From: a virus | IMG/VR virus record: IMGVR_UViG_3300034407_001956 | Location: 30,370-94,369 of that record | DNA length: 64,000 bases | Direction: 5' to 3' (one strand) | Shown: in pieces, positions 1 through 8,596 of the stretch | Layout: each line of letters begins with the position of its first letter | Position numbering within the stretch: the first letter of the stretch is position 1 | Notes under the pieces: model-generated | Seen by the model: only the letters and a program-made list of their open reading frames with translations | Database searches by the model: none | What the model was told of the DNA's origin: nothing | Position numbers and translations under genes: made by a program

Positions 1-543
1 TCTGCTGTAATAATTGAAGATAAGATTGGTTCTAAAAGAAACTCTCTTTTTAAAGATACATCTAATCAGACACAAGATAATCCGAATGAGTTTGGAAACA
101 AAATATCAGAGGGTAAAAAGTCTTTAGTAACAAAAGAGTTTATGATTATAGCTAGGATAGAAAGTTTTATATTAGATAAGGGTATTGATGACGCTATCTA
201 TAGAGCAAGCATTTATATCAGTAATGGTGCTGATGGTATTATGATTCATAGTAAGAGTGAAAGTACCAATGAAATATTATCTTTCTGTAAACGTTATGAA
301 AAGTTTAAGAAAAAAGTTCCTTTGGTGGTTGTGCCATCTACTTATAATAGAGTGGTAGAAGAAGAATTAATTAATATTGGAGTAGATGTAGTTATTTATG
401 CTAATCATTTATTAAGAAGTTCTTATCCAGCGATGATTAATACTGCTAAATCTATTTTAGAAAATAAAAGGTCTTATGAGGCTAATAAAAGTTGTTTACC
501 AATAAAAGAAGTTTTGGAGTTAATACCAAATGATTATACTTAA
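1..543 (+). CDS. pepM: Phosphoenolpyruvate mutase, 5' end cut by window edge
   Basis: The frame is open from base 1 and stops at 541-543, so about 180 C-terminal residues are visible and the start lies upstream. The family (isocitrate lyase/PEP mutase superfamily) isomerises phosphoenolpyruvate to phosphonopyruvate, the entry step of phosphonate synthesis. The visible segment starts with EDKIGSKRNS, which fits the EDKxxxxxNS motif that separates true PEP mutases from lyases. It is followed by an IARIES strand and GADGIMIHSK, the usual barrel strands near the active site. It overlaps the next gene by 14 bases, and the next three genes supply the following pathway steps, which supports the call strongly. 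Confidence 0.93.
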   Translation, partial: SAVIIEDKIGSKRNSLFKDTSNQTQDNPNEFGNKISEGKKSLVTKEFMIIARIESFILDKGIDDAIYRASIYISNGADGIMIHSKSESTNEILSFCKRYEKFKKKVPLVVVPSTYNRVVEEELINIGVDVVIYANHLLRSSYPAMINTAKSILENKRSYEANKSCLPIKEVLELIPNDYT

Positions 544-919
544 AGCAGTTACAGATGATGGTTATAATTTCTTCACAGGAGTACCTGATAGTGGATTAAA
601 ACCATTCATAAAAGAGATACAGAAATCAGAATTTGAACACATACCCGCAACCAATGAAGGACAAGCGATTGGAATCGCAGTTGGTGCAGAGTTGGCTGGT
701 ATGAAGAGTTGTGTTTATTTACAAAACTCAGGACTTGGCAATTGTATAAACGCTTTGACAAGTTTATGTATACCACACAATATACTTCCATTGTTAGTGA
801 TAGGACACAGACATACTTTGCCACAACATGCGATAATGGGTAGGGTGGATAAACAAATGTTAGATTTGATTGGTTATTGGAATTATATAATAGTAGAGGG
901 GGATAATAATGTCAAGTAG
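530..919 (+). CDS. ppd: Phosphonopyruvate decarboxylase, N-terminal (PYR-type) subunit
   Basis: This 129-residue protein matches the N-terminal thiamine-diphosphate domain of phosphonopyruvate/sulfopyruvate decarboxylases, which convert phosphonopyruvate to phosphonoacetaldehyde and CO2. It shows FFTGVPDSGLKPF near the start, then TNEGQAIGIAVGAE, which carries the catalytic glutamate that activates the cofactor, and an LQNSGLGN strand typical of the family. In most bacteria the two domains form one protein of about 375 residues. Here the frame ends after the first domain and the second is a separate gene starting 11 bases before this stop. The two-gene arrangement resembles the ComD/ComE sulfopyruvate decarboxylase subunits. 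Confidence 0.88.
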   Translation: MIILKAVTDDGYNFFTGVPDSGLKPFIKEIQKSEFEHIPATNEGQAIGIAVGAELAGMKSCVYLQNSGLGNCINALTSLCIPHNILPLLVIGHRHTLPQHAIMGRVDKQMLDLIGYWNYIIVEGDNNVK

Positions 920-1379
920 AAAAAAGGCTATAGAATTTATATTTGATAGACATCCTGATGCTATCTTTGTAACCAATACAGGTTATATATCTAGAGCAGT
1001 TTATGATATGTATCCAAAAAGTAAAAACATATTCTATATGCAAGGTAGTATGGGATTGGCTCCGTGTATCGGATTCGGTATGGCTTTGAATACAAACAAA
1101 GAGGTTGTAGTTTTGAGTGGAGATGCTGCTCTGTTAATGCACTTAGGAATAACTCACACCATAGCTGATAGAGAGTTGGGTAATCTTTTTGTATATGTTT
1201 TAGATAATGGATGCCACGAATCAGTTGGTGAGTTTTTTAGTTCTCAATTAGAAGATTCTTATTTAGGTATTGATGATATAATCCCAATTACCAAAGATGG
1301 TAAGAAGGGAAGAGTAGAATTAGATTGTGAAAAGAATACAAAACAAATAAAGGAGTTATTTAATAGTGAGAGGATTTAA
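909..1379 (+). CDS. ppd: Phosphonopyruvate decarboxylase, C-terminal (PP-type) subunit
   Basis: This 156-residue protein matches the cofactor-pyrophosphate-binding half of phosphonopyruvate decarboxylase. It shows TNTGYISRAVYD, FYMQGSMGLAPCIGFGMAL and SGDAALLMHLG followed about 20 residues later by LDNGCHESVG, the GDG..N type metal/pyrophosphate motif. The usual GDG reads GDA here, so the third position is substituted. It starts inside the end of the preceding subunit gene and presumably forms a heteromer with it. It ends with a 14-base overlap into the dehydrogenase gene. The start ATG at 909 is the only good one, because homology begins within a few residues of it. Confidence 0.88.
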   Translation: MSSRKKAIEFIFDRHPDAIFVTNTGYISRAVYDMYPKSKNIFYMQGSMGLAPCIGFGMALNTNKEVVVLSGDAALLMHLGITHTIADRELGNLFVYVLDNGCHESVGEFFSSQLEDSYLGIDDIIPITKDGKKGRVELDCEKNTKQIKELFNSERI

Positions 1380-2151
1380 TGGTACATTATTAGTATGTTC
1401 AGAATCTACTAAAGATTTTATGGATGGATTTGATAAAGTTAGAGTTGTAAAAGGAGCTCCTGATGTTAGTATTTTAGATGAGCTTGGAACTTATGAAAAG
1501 GTTACAGCAATAGGTGGTGGTGCTGTAATAGATACAGCAAAAATACTAGCTAAGAATCCTATAATATCATATCCAACTACAGCAGCTGGTTCTACAGAAA
1601 CTTCTTGGTCTGTTTATTGGGATGGTAAAAAGAAGTGTAGTGTAAAAAGACATAAACCAAGAGATGTTATTATAAACTCAGAGTTCTTAAATTTACCATA
1701 TGGGATTGTAGCTGAGACTACGTTTGATGTTGTGAGTCATTGTTTGGATAGTATGAATTCAAAAAAGGCTACAAAAGAAAGCGTAGAATATTGTAATAGA
1801 GCTTTAAAGATATTAAGAAATAGTGGTAGAGGTAATGTCGATTTGATTAGGGCTGGTCGAGAAGCAGGAAAAGCTATAGAAATTGCTGGTACTAATTTAT
1901 TACACTCACTTTCTTATCCATTAACAGGACACTATGGTGTATCGCATGGATTAGCTTTAGGTTATTTCTTACCAAAGATTTCAGATTTTATGATGCATGA
2001 TGTGGATGGCATTATATCTCAATTCTCAAACTTCACAATTGATTTCGATATTGATTTAGAAATGGTAGTTGATGAAGCACTAAAATATGATAAGATTTAT
2101 GAGTGTAATATATTTATTGATAAATCAATTTTAATGGAGGTTTTAAAATGA
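1366..2151 (+). CDS. Iron-containing alcohol dehydrogenase, probable phosphonoacetaldehyde reductase
   Basis: A 261-residue member of the group III (iron-dependent) alcohol dehydrogenases, shorter than the usual 370-390. It starts at GTG inside the preceding gene. It has the NAD(P)-binding GGGAVIDTAK, then PTTAAGSTETSW, and metal-ligand segments DVVSHCLDS and HYGVSHGLALG. Behind PEP mutase and phosphonopyruvate decarboxylase, such a gene normally reduces phosphonoacetaldehyde to 2-hydroxyethylphosphonate (PhpC-type step). That placement is the main argument for the substrate. The C-terminal helical domain looks shortened, so activity is likely but not certain. It overlaps the next gene by ATGA. 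Confidence 0.85.
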   Translation: MRGFNGTLLVCSESTKDFMDGFDKVRVVKGAPDVSILDELGTYEKVTAIGGGAVIDTAKILAKNPIISYPTTAAGSTETSWSVYWDGKKKCSVKRHKPRDVIINSEFLNLPYGIVAETTFDVVSHCLDSMNSKKATKESVEYCNRALKILRNSGRGNVDLIRAGREAGKAIEIAGTNLLHSLSYPLTGHYGVSHGLALGYFLPKISDFMMHDVDGIISQFSNFTIDFDIDLEMVVDEALKYDKIYECNIFIDKSILMEVLK

Positions 2152-2867
2152 GTAGTTTGACAGAGATAGCTGCTAAGTATGATTGTGACAAATATGATTT
2201 AGGTTATTTACAACACTATGAAGATAAATTTGAACCTATAAGAAATGATGTTACTAAGATATTGGAGATAGGCTTAAATACAGGTGGCTCACATTTGATG
2301 TGGTTAGAATATTTTCCAAACGCTATGGTGTATGCTATCGACAGCAGAATACTTTATGAAGTGGTTGTTAAAAATAAACACACTGGTGGAAGAATAGAAA
2401 TGGTTGATGGATGGAATGAAAGAGATGAAGATAGGTTAGTTGTATTTGAGGGTGACCAATCCAGTGATGAGGATTTAAATAAATTCTGTAGTTTATATGG
2501 TGGAGAATTTGATATTATTATCGATGATGGTGGGCATTCAATGAGACAACAACAAATATCTCTAAGAGCTTTATATAATCAATTAAAGTCAAATGGAATT
2601 TATGTAATAGAAGATTTGCATACTGGCAGTAACCAATGGCCAAATCTATACGACAGTTCAGTTATTGAAGAAGGAGACACTATAACAATAGATTTGATGA
2701 AGGACTTTGAAAACAATGATGGTTCGATATTAGAAACTAAACATATATCAAATGAACAGATGGTTGGAATTAGACAGAAAATAACCGATTGTAAAGTTTT
2801 AGTTGGAATGGATAGATATAAAAATTATAAATGGGCAACAACATTAGCTTTTATGGATTTCAAATGA
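2148..2867 (+). CDS. SAM-dependent methyltransferase of the macrocin/mycinamicin O-methyltransferase type
   Basis: A 239-residue class I methyltransferase. It has an N-terminal LTEIAAKYDCDKYDLGYLQHY segment, SAM motif I ILEIGLNTGGSH and the strand FDIIIDDGGHSM followed by GIYVIEDLHTGS. The IDDGGH..Q pattern is typical of the TylF/MycE sugar O-methyltransferase family, which methylates sugars on natural products. This suggests methylation of a sugar or phosphonate-bearing glycan made by the same operon. It starts at the ATGA overlap with the dehydrogenase and its own stop overlaps the next start. The exact acceptor cannot be read from sequence. Confidence 0.75.
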   Translation: MSSLTEIAAKYDCDKYDLGYLQHYEDKFEPIRNDVTKILEIGLNTGGSHLMWLEYFPNAMVYAIDSRILYEVVVKNKHTGGRIEMVDGWNERDEDRLVVFEGDQSSDEDLNKFCSLYGGEFDIIIDDGGHSMRQQQISLRALYNQLKSNGIYVIEDLHTGSNQWPNLYDSSVIEEGDTITIDLMKDFENNDGSILETKHISNEQMVGIRQKITDCKVLVGMDRYKNYKWATTLAFMDFK

Positions 2868-3598
2868 GTAAGGTTGCAGTCATAGTAGAAACCAGAGAAC
2901 ACGATGCTTTCCCATTTGTTATTAATAATGTTATGTCGATTTTGCCAGATGATTGGAGTCTGCAGGTATTTCACGGTACATCTAACTATGATTATGTTTA
3001 TGATTCTGTTGAAAATGATATGACGTTGCTTTGGAAAGAAGTTGAGTTTACAAATTTAGGAATAGATTCAATATCTGCTGATGACTCTAGCTTAGAGATT
3101 ATGCTAACGGAAGATTTTTGGAATAAGGTGGTTGGTGAAACTGTATTGTACTTTGAATGTGATTCGATGCTATGTCCTAATTCAGAACATAAAGTTGAGG
3201 ACTTTGAACACTTTGATTTCATAGGTGGTTATTGGGGAAATCAATTAGATATGTTAGACAATGATTACTCAAAGGTTATGAATGGTGGGTTGTCAATTAG
3301 AAAGAAGAGTTTTATGTTGGACATAATTAAAAACGAATTACAACCATATTTAGAGAGAGGTGGAAATCCTTGTGAGGATTACTTTGTGACAGACAGAATA
3401 AGAACTAAACCAAAGGTAAGAGATGTGTTGAACTTCTCAATAGACAATGGTTATATGTATCCATTGGATGACAAAGCACCATTTGGATTACACAAACCGT
3501 GGGGTGTTAATCCAGCAAAAGGTCACGGAAAGTATTATAATGAAATTAAAAAAGTATGTAAAGATGTAGAGAAATTGGAGATTTACAATGGCGTATAG
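2864..3598 (+). CDS. DUF5672-type putative glycosyltransferase
   Basis: The start chosen is the ATG at 2864, whose ATGA overlaps the upstream stop; the protein then begins MSKVAVIVETREHDAFPFVI, the usual family start. It is 244 residues long. It shows LQVFHGTSNYDYV, VLYFECDSMLCPNSE, FIGGYWG, NGGLSIRKKSFM, EDYFVTDRI and a C-terminal PFGLHKPWG. These are the recurrent motifs of DUF5672 proteins, thought to be GT-A type glycosyltransferases, with CDS..C in the place of the metal-binding DxD. It sits among sugar-modifying genes, consistent with assembly of a glycan. The donor sugar is unknown. Confidence 0.7.
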   Translation: MSKVAVIVETREHDAFPFVINNVMSILPDDWSLQVFHGTSNYDYVYDSVENDMTLLWKEVEFTNLGIDSISADDSSLEIMLTEDFWNKVVGETVLYFECDSMLCPNSEHKVEDFEHFDFIGGYWGNQLDMLDNDYSKVMNGGLSIRKKSFMLDIIKNELQPYLERGGNPCEDYFVTDRIRTKPKVRDVLNFSIDNGYMYPLDDKAPFGLHKPWGVNPAKGHGKYYNEIKKVCKDVEKLEIYNGV

Positions 3599-4241
3599 AG
3601 CTGGAGAAACAATGAGATTAGAGGATGTTGATAAATTAGGAATCCATCCAAATGCTATCTTAGATATAGGTGCACATTCAGGTCAGTTTCATAGTTGGGC
3701 TAAAAGGGTTTGGGGTGATGCTGGCGTATTTATGATAGAAGCTAATCCATTACACGAAGGTGTTCTAAGAAACATAGCAAGTGCTAATGGTGATAATTAT
3801 TTGATTGCTGCTATGGGTGATGAGGAAAGAGATGTTACTTTTTACACTCGAAGTGATAAACCACATACTGAGGGTAATTCTTATTACAAAGAGAATAACT
3901 ATTGGGATATACCACAACTGGTACAGGAAAGTAAAGTAACCTTACAGAAGTTAGATAATCTATTTGAGGATGATGCTGTATTTGATATTATAAAAGTTGA
4001 TACGCAAGGTTCTGAAATAGATATATTGAAGGGTGGTAAAGATTTGGTTAGTAGAGCACAAGCGGTTATATTGGAAGTTTCTTTTATACCATATAATGAA
4101 GGAGCACCAACAGACCAAGAAACTATTGACTATATGAATGAGATTGGTTTTGAGGAAAGAATGAGTGTCGGTGAACATTATGATGGAGACACAATAGTTC
4201 AGAAAGATTTAATATTTACAAATAAGGAGTTAGTTAGATGA
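3588..4241 (+). CDS. FkbM-family methyltransferase
   Basis: A 217-residue protein with the FkbM layout: motif I AILDIGAHSGQFHSW, an acidic strand end FMIEANPLHEG, a loop rich in TxGNS-like residues, and FDIIKVDTQGSEIDILKGG, where the family has VDTQGSE before a Gly-rich helix. FkbM proteins are O-methyltransferases acting on polyketides, sugars and lipids. It starts 11 bases inside the preceding gene and ends with ATGA over the next. Given the context, a sugar hydroxyl is the likeliest acceptor. Confidence 0.82.
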   Translation: MAYRAGETMRLEDVDKLGIHPNAILDIGAHSGQFHSWAKRVWGDAGVFMIEANPLHEGVLRNIASANGDNYLIAAMGDEERDVTFYTRSDKPHTEGNSYYKENNYWDIPQLVQESKVTLQKLDNLFEDDAVFDIIKVDTQGSEIDILKGGKDLVSRAQAVILEVSFIPYNEGAPTDQETIDYMNEIGFEERMSVGEHYDGDTIVQKDLIFTNKELVR

Positions 4242-5425
4242 AGAGAGAGTTTTTAGACTTAGGTAGACAACCTATAGCAAATAAGTTTTTAAAGGAAGAA
4301 GAAATTAATGATGAGTTCTTCTTTGATTTAAAAGTAGTTTTTGATGAAGAGACTAAATTAGTTTCTATGAAGGACTTTGTAAAGCCAGAGTTGATGTTCA
4401 ATGAAGATTACAAATACAATACATCATTGTCTACACCAATGGTTAATCACTTCAGAGATACTGCACAAATGTTAGATGAAAGGTTTAAACCTAATAAAGT
4501 ATTGGAGATAGGTTCTAATGACGGTCCTTTCATAAGTAATTTTGAAAAAGAAAATTCTATTTGTGTAGAACCTTGTGATAATTTTGCAAAGGTTACGGCT
4601 GATATGGGATACAAAACAAGCACAGAGTTTTGGACAACAGAACTTTCTCAGAAGATTAAAGATTCCAATGGTGAGATGGATTTAATTTACTCTGCTAATT
4701 GTATATGTCATATACAGGACTTAGACGATTGTTTTAGTGCAGTAGCTAACTTACTTAGTGATAAAGGAGTGTTTGTATTTGAAGACCCATCTTTGCTTAG
4801 GATGTTAGAAAGAGGTTCATATGACCAAATATATGACGAACACGCGCATGTATTTTCAGTCACAGCACTCGATAATATTTTAAGAAAGAATGGTTTGATT
4901 ATATTTGATGTTGACAACTTATCAGTTCACGGTGGTTCTAATAGAATCTATGCTAAAAAACCAAATATTCCATCTAACAATACTATAAGTGAAAATGTTC
5001 ACAGAAATCTAAAAGAGGAAGAATCTTTTGGAGTTGGTAATTTTGAAACATATGAAATATTTGCCAAAAGAGTTAAAGACTCAAAGGATGAGTTGCTTAG
5101 GTGTTTGAAAAACCTAAGACATAATGGTAAATCGATAATCAGTATTGGTGCTACATCAAAGTCTACTACTGTATTTAATTATTGTGGTATTGATAGTTCT
5201 TTGATTGATTGTATTACCGACACAACACCTGATAAACAGAACTTACTTGCGCCAGGTAGTCACATACCTGTAGTAGATAGAGAGTCAGTAAACTTAAATG
5301 ATTACGACTATGCTTTCTTAGGCGCTTGGAACTTCAAAGATGTTATAGCAAATAAGGAAAGTGAATTTGTTGCTGGTGGTGGACAATTCATAACGCATGT
5401 ACCAAAAATAATGACATTTTCATAA
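4238..5425 (+). CDS. Class I C-methyltransferase with C-terminal methyltransferase_14-like domain
   Basis: A 395-residue protein similar in layout to NDP-hexose C-methyltransferases (TylC3 type). It opens with LDLGRQPIANKFL, the remnant of the N-terminal zinc-binding domain, but the usual paired CxxC cysteines are missing. SAM motif I is VLEIGSNDGPFI near residue 88. Next comes YDEHAHVFSVTAL, the characteristic HEH-like segment, then SIISIGATSKSTTVFNYCGI and a C-terminal Rossmann-like half. The family methylates carbon 3 of ketosugars. Loss of the zinc ligands suggests a degenerate N-domain. Confidence 0.78.
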   Translation: MKREFLDLGRQPIANKFLKEEEINDEFFFDLKVVFDEETKLVSMKDFVKPELMFNEDYKYNTSLSTPMVNHFRDTAQMLDERFKPNKVLEIGSNDGPFISNFEKENSICVEPCDNFAKVTADMGYKTSTEFWTTELSQKIKDSNGEMDLIYSANCICHIQDLDDCFSAVANLLSDKGVFVFEDPSLLRMLERGSYDQIYDEHAHVFSVTALDNILRKNGLIIFDVDNLSVHGGSNRIYAKKPNIPSNNTISENVHRNLKEEESFGVGNFETYEIFAKRVKDSKDELLRCLKNLRHNGKSIISIGATSKSTTVFNYCGIDSSLIDCITDTTPDKQNLLAPGSHIPVVDRESVNLNDYDYAFLGAWNFKDVIANKESEFVAGGGQFITHVPKIMTFS

Positions 5426-5436
5426 AGGAGATTGAT

Positions 5437-5820
5437 ATGTATTACAATGAGGATGATAGAGCTCAAAGGTTATTAGATGTTTTTGAAGTTTTAGACGGAC
5501 AAATAAATGTTTCATACGTTAATAGTACAGAACACATTGTCGCTTGGCATAAACACGATATACAATCGGATTATTGGACTTGCATCAAAGGTTCTTTTAA
5601 GGTGGGAATGGCTACCGAAGAAGATGGTTGTGATTTTGTGTATCTATCAGACAAAGACCCGAGAGTCGTTGAAATGAAACCAGGAGTCTATCACGGATAT
5701 AAAGCATTAGAACCAGGTTCTATACTACTATATTACCTAACAGAGAAGTATAATCCCAACGATGAGTTCAGAGTACCAGTTGGACATTTCGGAGAGGAAT
5801 GGGGAAGGGCAAATAAATGA
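5437..5820 (+). CDS. RmlC-like cupin (dTDP-sugar 3,5-epimerase fold)
   Basis: A 127-residue single cupin domain preceded by an AAGGAG site at 5424-5429. It has HIVAWHKHDIQSDYWTCIKG, with the metal/substrate histidines and the WT.IKG turn seen in RmlC epimerases. Further on are PGVYHGYKALEPGSILLYYLTEKYN and EEW at the end. RmlC enzymes epimerise 4-keto-6-deoxy sugars at C3/C5, fitting the neighbouring RmlD-like reductase and dehydratase genes. It is shorter than canonical RmlC (about 180 residues), so it may be a related sugar isomerase rather than a true 3,5-epimerase. Confidence 0.72.
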   Translation: MYYNEDDRAQRLLDVFEVLDGQINVSYVNSTEHIVAWHKHDIQSDYWTCIKGSFKVGMATEEDGCDFVYLSDKDPRVVEMKPGVYHGYKALEPGSILLYYLTEKYNPNDEFRVPVGHFGEEWGRANK

Positions 5821-6725
5821 AAAACTACTTGGAAGAGTATATGGATTTTTATTCTGAAAAGAACAATTTAGATAGAGGTTCAGTTGGAAAGGTTTTTTAC
5901 AAATCTATGGGTGCTTTTAAAGATGGTAAAGGTTGGAATGGTGAGGGTTTGTTAGAGCTTGGAGACACTATGGCAGAGATTATGCAGTGGAAATACATTT
6001 CAAAAGAAAAAGAAAGTAGTTTCTACAATGATGACAGAATAGATTTTAGAAAAATGTATATTTATATGCAAGATTTAGATTTAATGAGAATGTTGTCTTA
6101 CGGTCCTTCACTAAATGAAGAACATTTGAAAGATATTACAAGAGATTTTGTTAATAATTTGCGTGATAAATATAATTATAGTCAAATGAATATCAGTTGG
6201 GTTGGTGGAAATCAAAATAATGAAGATTTAAAAGAAATATCAATAGTTGATTATGGTTGTGGTTTAGCTTATTGGACAATATCTATTTGTAAACAATTAA
6301 CCGAAATGGGAATCCCAAACAAATTAACATTGGTAGATATTAACAGAGAATCTTTTGTTGAATTTCTAGATTATCTCTGTAAAAAAAGAAATATTAATTA
6401 TGAGTTTATAGAAGTTACACATAGTAAATTAGTTCCCGAACTACCTAAATTTGATTACGCACATATTATGGCAGTTTTAGAACATACTTCAGAGCCTGAA
6501 GAAATTGTTGAAGAATTAGTTGAAAAGGCAAGACACAGTGCTCTTATATTTGGAACATTTTACGATGATCCTTTTGATGACTTTGAACATATATCATATG
6601 ATTTAAGTGGTTGTAGAGAAATATTGGAGAACAACAAAAAATGGGATATTACAAACATTGGTTCTCATTGGAATGATGAGACAACTGTTTATCAGATTTC
6701 AAAACCTAATGAGGCGTGGAATTAG
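5817..6725 (+). CDS. SAM-dependent class I methyltransferase
   Basis: A 302-residue protein that starts at an ATGA overlap. The first 140 residues are helical with no clear domain. A Rossmann methyltransferase core follows, with motif I SIVDYGCGLAYWTISI, an acidic strand LTLVDINRES and motif IV-like FDYAHIMAVLEHTSEPEEIV. It is the third methyltransferase in the cassette. The long N-terminal domain might bind the acceptor. No specific substrate can be assigned, though sugar or lipid glycan acceptors are plausible from the neighbours. Confidence 0.68.
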   Translation: MKNYLEEYMDFYSEKNNLDRGSVGKVFYKSMGAFKDGKGWNGEGLLELGDTMAEIMQWKYISKEKESSFYNDDRIDFRKMYIYMQDLDLMRMLSYGPSLNEEHLKDITRDFVNNLRDKYNYSQMNISWVGGNQNNEDLKEISIVDYGCGLAYWTISICKQLTEMGIPNKLTLVDINRESFVEFLDYLCKKRNINYEFIEVTHSKLVPELPKFDYAHIMAVLEHTSEPEEIVEELVEKARHSALIFGTFYDDPFDDFEHISYDLSGCREILENNKKWDITNIGSHWNDETTVYQISKPNEAWN

Positions 6726-7139
6726 ATGACAACGATAGATGATGTTAAAAGAATCAATTTAAAGTATATTGAAGATTACGATGGAAAATTGGCACCAATT
6801 GAATTTCATAAAGATGTTCCATTTGAAGTTAAAAGAATGTTCTATGTATTTGGTGTACATAATCAGAACGACAGAGGAAAGCATAGTCACTATAAAACTA
6901 AACAATTACTAATTTCTATAGCTGGTAAGATTATTGTTAGATGTGATGATGGTTTAGGGTTTGTATCAAGTCATATATTAGATAAACCGTGGAAGGCTTT
7001 ATACATACCTGAAATGATTTGGGATGAACAAATTTATACTAGTAAGGATTCTGTGTTATTGGTATTGTCGAATACTTTATACGATCCTTCTGATTATATA
7101 GAGGACTTTAAAAAATTTGTGGAGATAAAAAATGGCTAG
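6726..7139 (+). CDS. FdtA/WxcM-type cupin sugar isomerase
   Basis: A 137-residue double-stranded beta-helix protein similar to dTDP-4-oxo-6-deoxyglucose 3,4-oxoisomerases (FdtA/QdtA). It shows RMFYVFGVHNQNDRGKHSHY, the RGxHxH signature that binds the sugar nucleotide, followed by KTKQLLISIAGKIIV and ALYIPEMIWDEQ. The family moves the keto group from C4 to C3 of a dTDP-sugar before transamination. The DegT aminotransferase further down the cassette would be the matching next enzyme. The start codon directly follows the upstream stop codon. Confidence 0.8.
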   Translation: MTTIDDVKRINLKYIEDYDGKLAPIEFHKDVPFEVKRMFYVFGVHNQNDRGKHSHYKTKQLLISIAGKIIVRCDDGLGFVSSHILDKPWKALYIPEMIWDEQIYTSKDSVLLVLSNTLYDPSDYIEDFKKFVEIKNG

Positions 7140-7782
7140 AACTATAAGTTATAATCCATATCCTTGGATGACTATAGAAAACTTTCATCCATCAGAGGCT
7201 ATGGTAAGAGCAGCTGCTGAAAGCTTTGATGATGTAAAAGATTGGGTTAAATATGGTGGTGATGATGCTGGACAGATTCAGTATTGTTCTAAGTTAGGTC
7301 GTCAGAATGTACCAGCACCCGCCTTACTTTTATTAGACTATATAGCAACACATTGTAATCCCGATAATGAGATGGGATTCGATACTAAATGTTTTCCCGA
7401 TATGTCTCACTATGGTGGTGGTATGATGATTACACCTAATAAAAATGGTGAAGGTGGTTATTTAGGAGCGCATGTAGATGCTAGTCATCACGGAATACAT
7501 AACGATTGGAAAAGGGAGTTTAGTGCTATACTCTGTTTGTCAGAAGATTACGATTCTTCTTTTGATTTAAGAGTAAGTGATGGGAAAGAGCAAGGAACTA
7601 TACCATATAAATTTAATCAGTTAAATGTGTTCAAATGTTCTGATAATTCTTGGCATGGTTTACCTGAGATTACAAAGGGTATGGATAGAAAAACGTTAGG
7701 AGTTATGTTTTGGTCTAAGGATGAAGAGGGTAAACAAATAAAAGCTAAATTCAATAATGATTTGGAGTGGGATAATGAGTAA
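7132..7782 (+). CDS. 2-oxoglutarate/Fe(II)-dependent oxygenase
   Basis: A 216-residue protein with the HxD..H iron triad of prolyl-4-hydroxylase-like dioxygenases. GYLGAHVDASHHGIHNDWKR carries HVD, and the distal histidine lies in NSWHGLPEI, followed by RKTLGVMFWS where the arginine should bind 2-oxoglutarate. The strand between, FSAILCLSEDYD, fits the jelly-roll core. These enzymes hydroxylate carbon centres. In a phosphonate/sugar cassette it could hydroxylate a glycan, a phosphonate or a protein. It begins 8 bases inside the cupin gene. Confidence 0.75.
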   Translation: MARTISYNPYPWMTIENFHPSEAMVRAAAESFDDVKDWVKYGGDDAGQIQYCSKLGRQNVPAPALLLLDYIATHCNPDNEMGFDTKCFPDMSHYGGGMMITPNKNGEGGYLGAHVDASHHGIHNDWKREFSAILCLSEDYDSSFDLRVSDGKEQGTIPYKFNQLNVFKCSDNSWHGLPEITKGMDRKTLGVMFWSKDEEGKQIKAKFNNDLEWDNE

Positions 7783-8596
7783 AAAATATAAAGTACTTGA
7801 TTTAGAAACATATAAAGCAGGCATTGGTACTTCTACAAGACCAATGTGGAAAGATTTAGAGTTACAACCAAAAGAACTTTGGGATAAAGTATATGATGAA
7901 AATTATCTTAACTGGTGGCATACTGATTCTAAAAGTGGAGAGGGAACTGTAAAAGAAGCTGATAGAAGAATCAGAGTAATAAATAATATTTTAGAAGATT
8001 ATGAAATAGAGAACATTTTAGATATAGGTTGTGGTGATTTGTATTGGGCAAAAAAACTGAACTTAGATAAAATAAAAAGATATGCTGCAGTAGATATTTC
8101 AGAAAGATGCGTAGCAGAAAATCTTTATAAAGAAACAGATACTTTAGAAATTTACCAATGTGATATGACAAACCCAAATGAGAATTACAGATTTTACAGT
8201 CCAAGAACTCTGAAGTATCCAAAAAATGAATGGGATTTGGTTATGATGTTTGATGTATTGAACCATTGTATTCAAGAAGAGATTGATGAGATAATAAACT
8301 TTTTACTGAATGCTAATGTAAAATATGTTCTTACCAATAACTTCTCTTTAAAAAGAATGGAGTTTGAAAATAAAGAGTTTGAAAATACTCCCGAAGAGAC
8401 TGGCGTATGGTGGCCTGGACATTGGGATGGTAAAACAAAAGAGGTTAGAAATATGCCTGTCAATTTAGAAATACACCCAAAGTGGAGATGGAAAACTATA
8501 AAGTCTGATGAAGAGTTTCATCTAACGACATCAGAAAGTGGAACGCAATTGCCACAAGGAAATGAGTGTTTAGATTTATATAAAATAAATGAATAG
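7775..8596 (+). CDS. SAM-dependent class I methyltransferase
   Basis: The start chosen is ATG 7775, which overlaps the upstream stop as ATGAGTAA; the in-frame ATG 18 bases earlier is less likely. The protein has 273 residues. SAM motif I is NILDIGCGDLYWAK, followed by AAVDISERCVAEN and DLVMMFDVLNHC. The C-terminal half contains GVWWPGHWDG and ends in a Trp-rich region. It is a small-molecule or sugar methyltransferase by architecture, with acceptor unknown. Expression is probably coupled to the oxygenase gene. Confidence 0.68.
   Translation: MSKKYKVLDLETYKAGIGTSTRPMWKDLELQPKELWDKVYDENYLNWWHTDSKSGEGTVKEADRRIRVINNILEDYEIENILDIGCGDLYWAKKLNLDKIKRYAAVDISERCVAENLYKETDTLEIYQCDMTNPNENYRFYSPRTLKYPKNEWDLVMMFDVLNHCIQEEIDEIINFLLNANVKYVLTNNFSLKRMEFENKEFENTPEETGVWWPGHWDGKTKEVRNMPVNLEIHPKWRWKTIKSDEEFHLTTSESGTQLPQGNECLDLYKINE

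Noticed and set aside
606-824. Open frame on the minus strand of at least 60 codons over the Ppd gene (and many similar ones elsewhere)
   Set aside because: It lies opposite a strongly supported gene, has no ribosome site or family, and is expected in AT-rich DNA.
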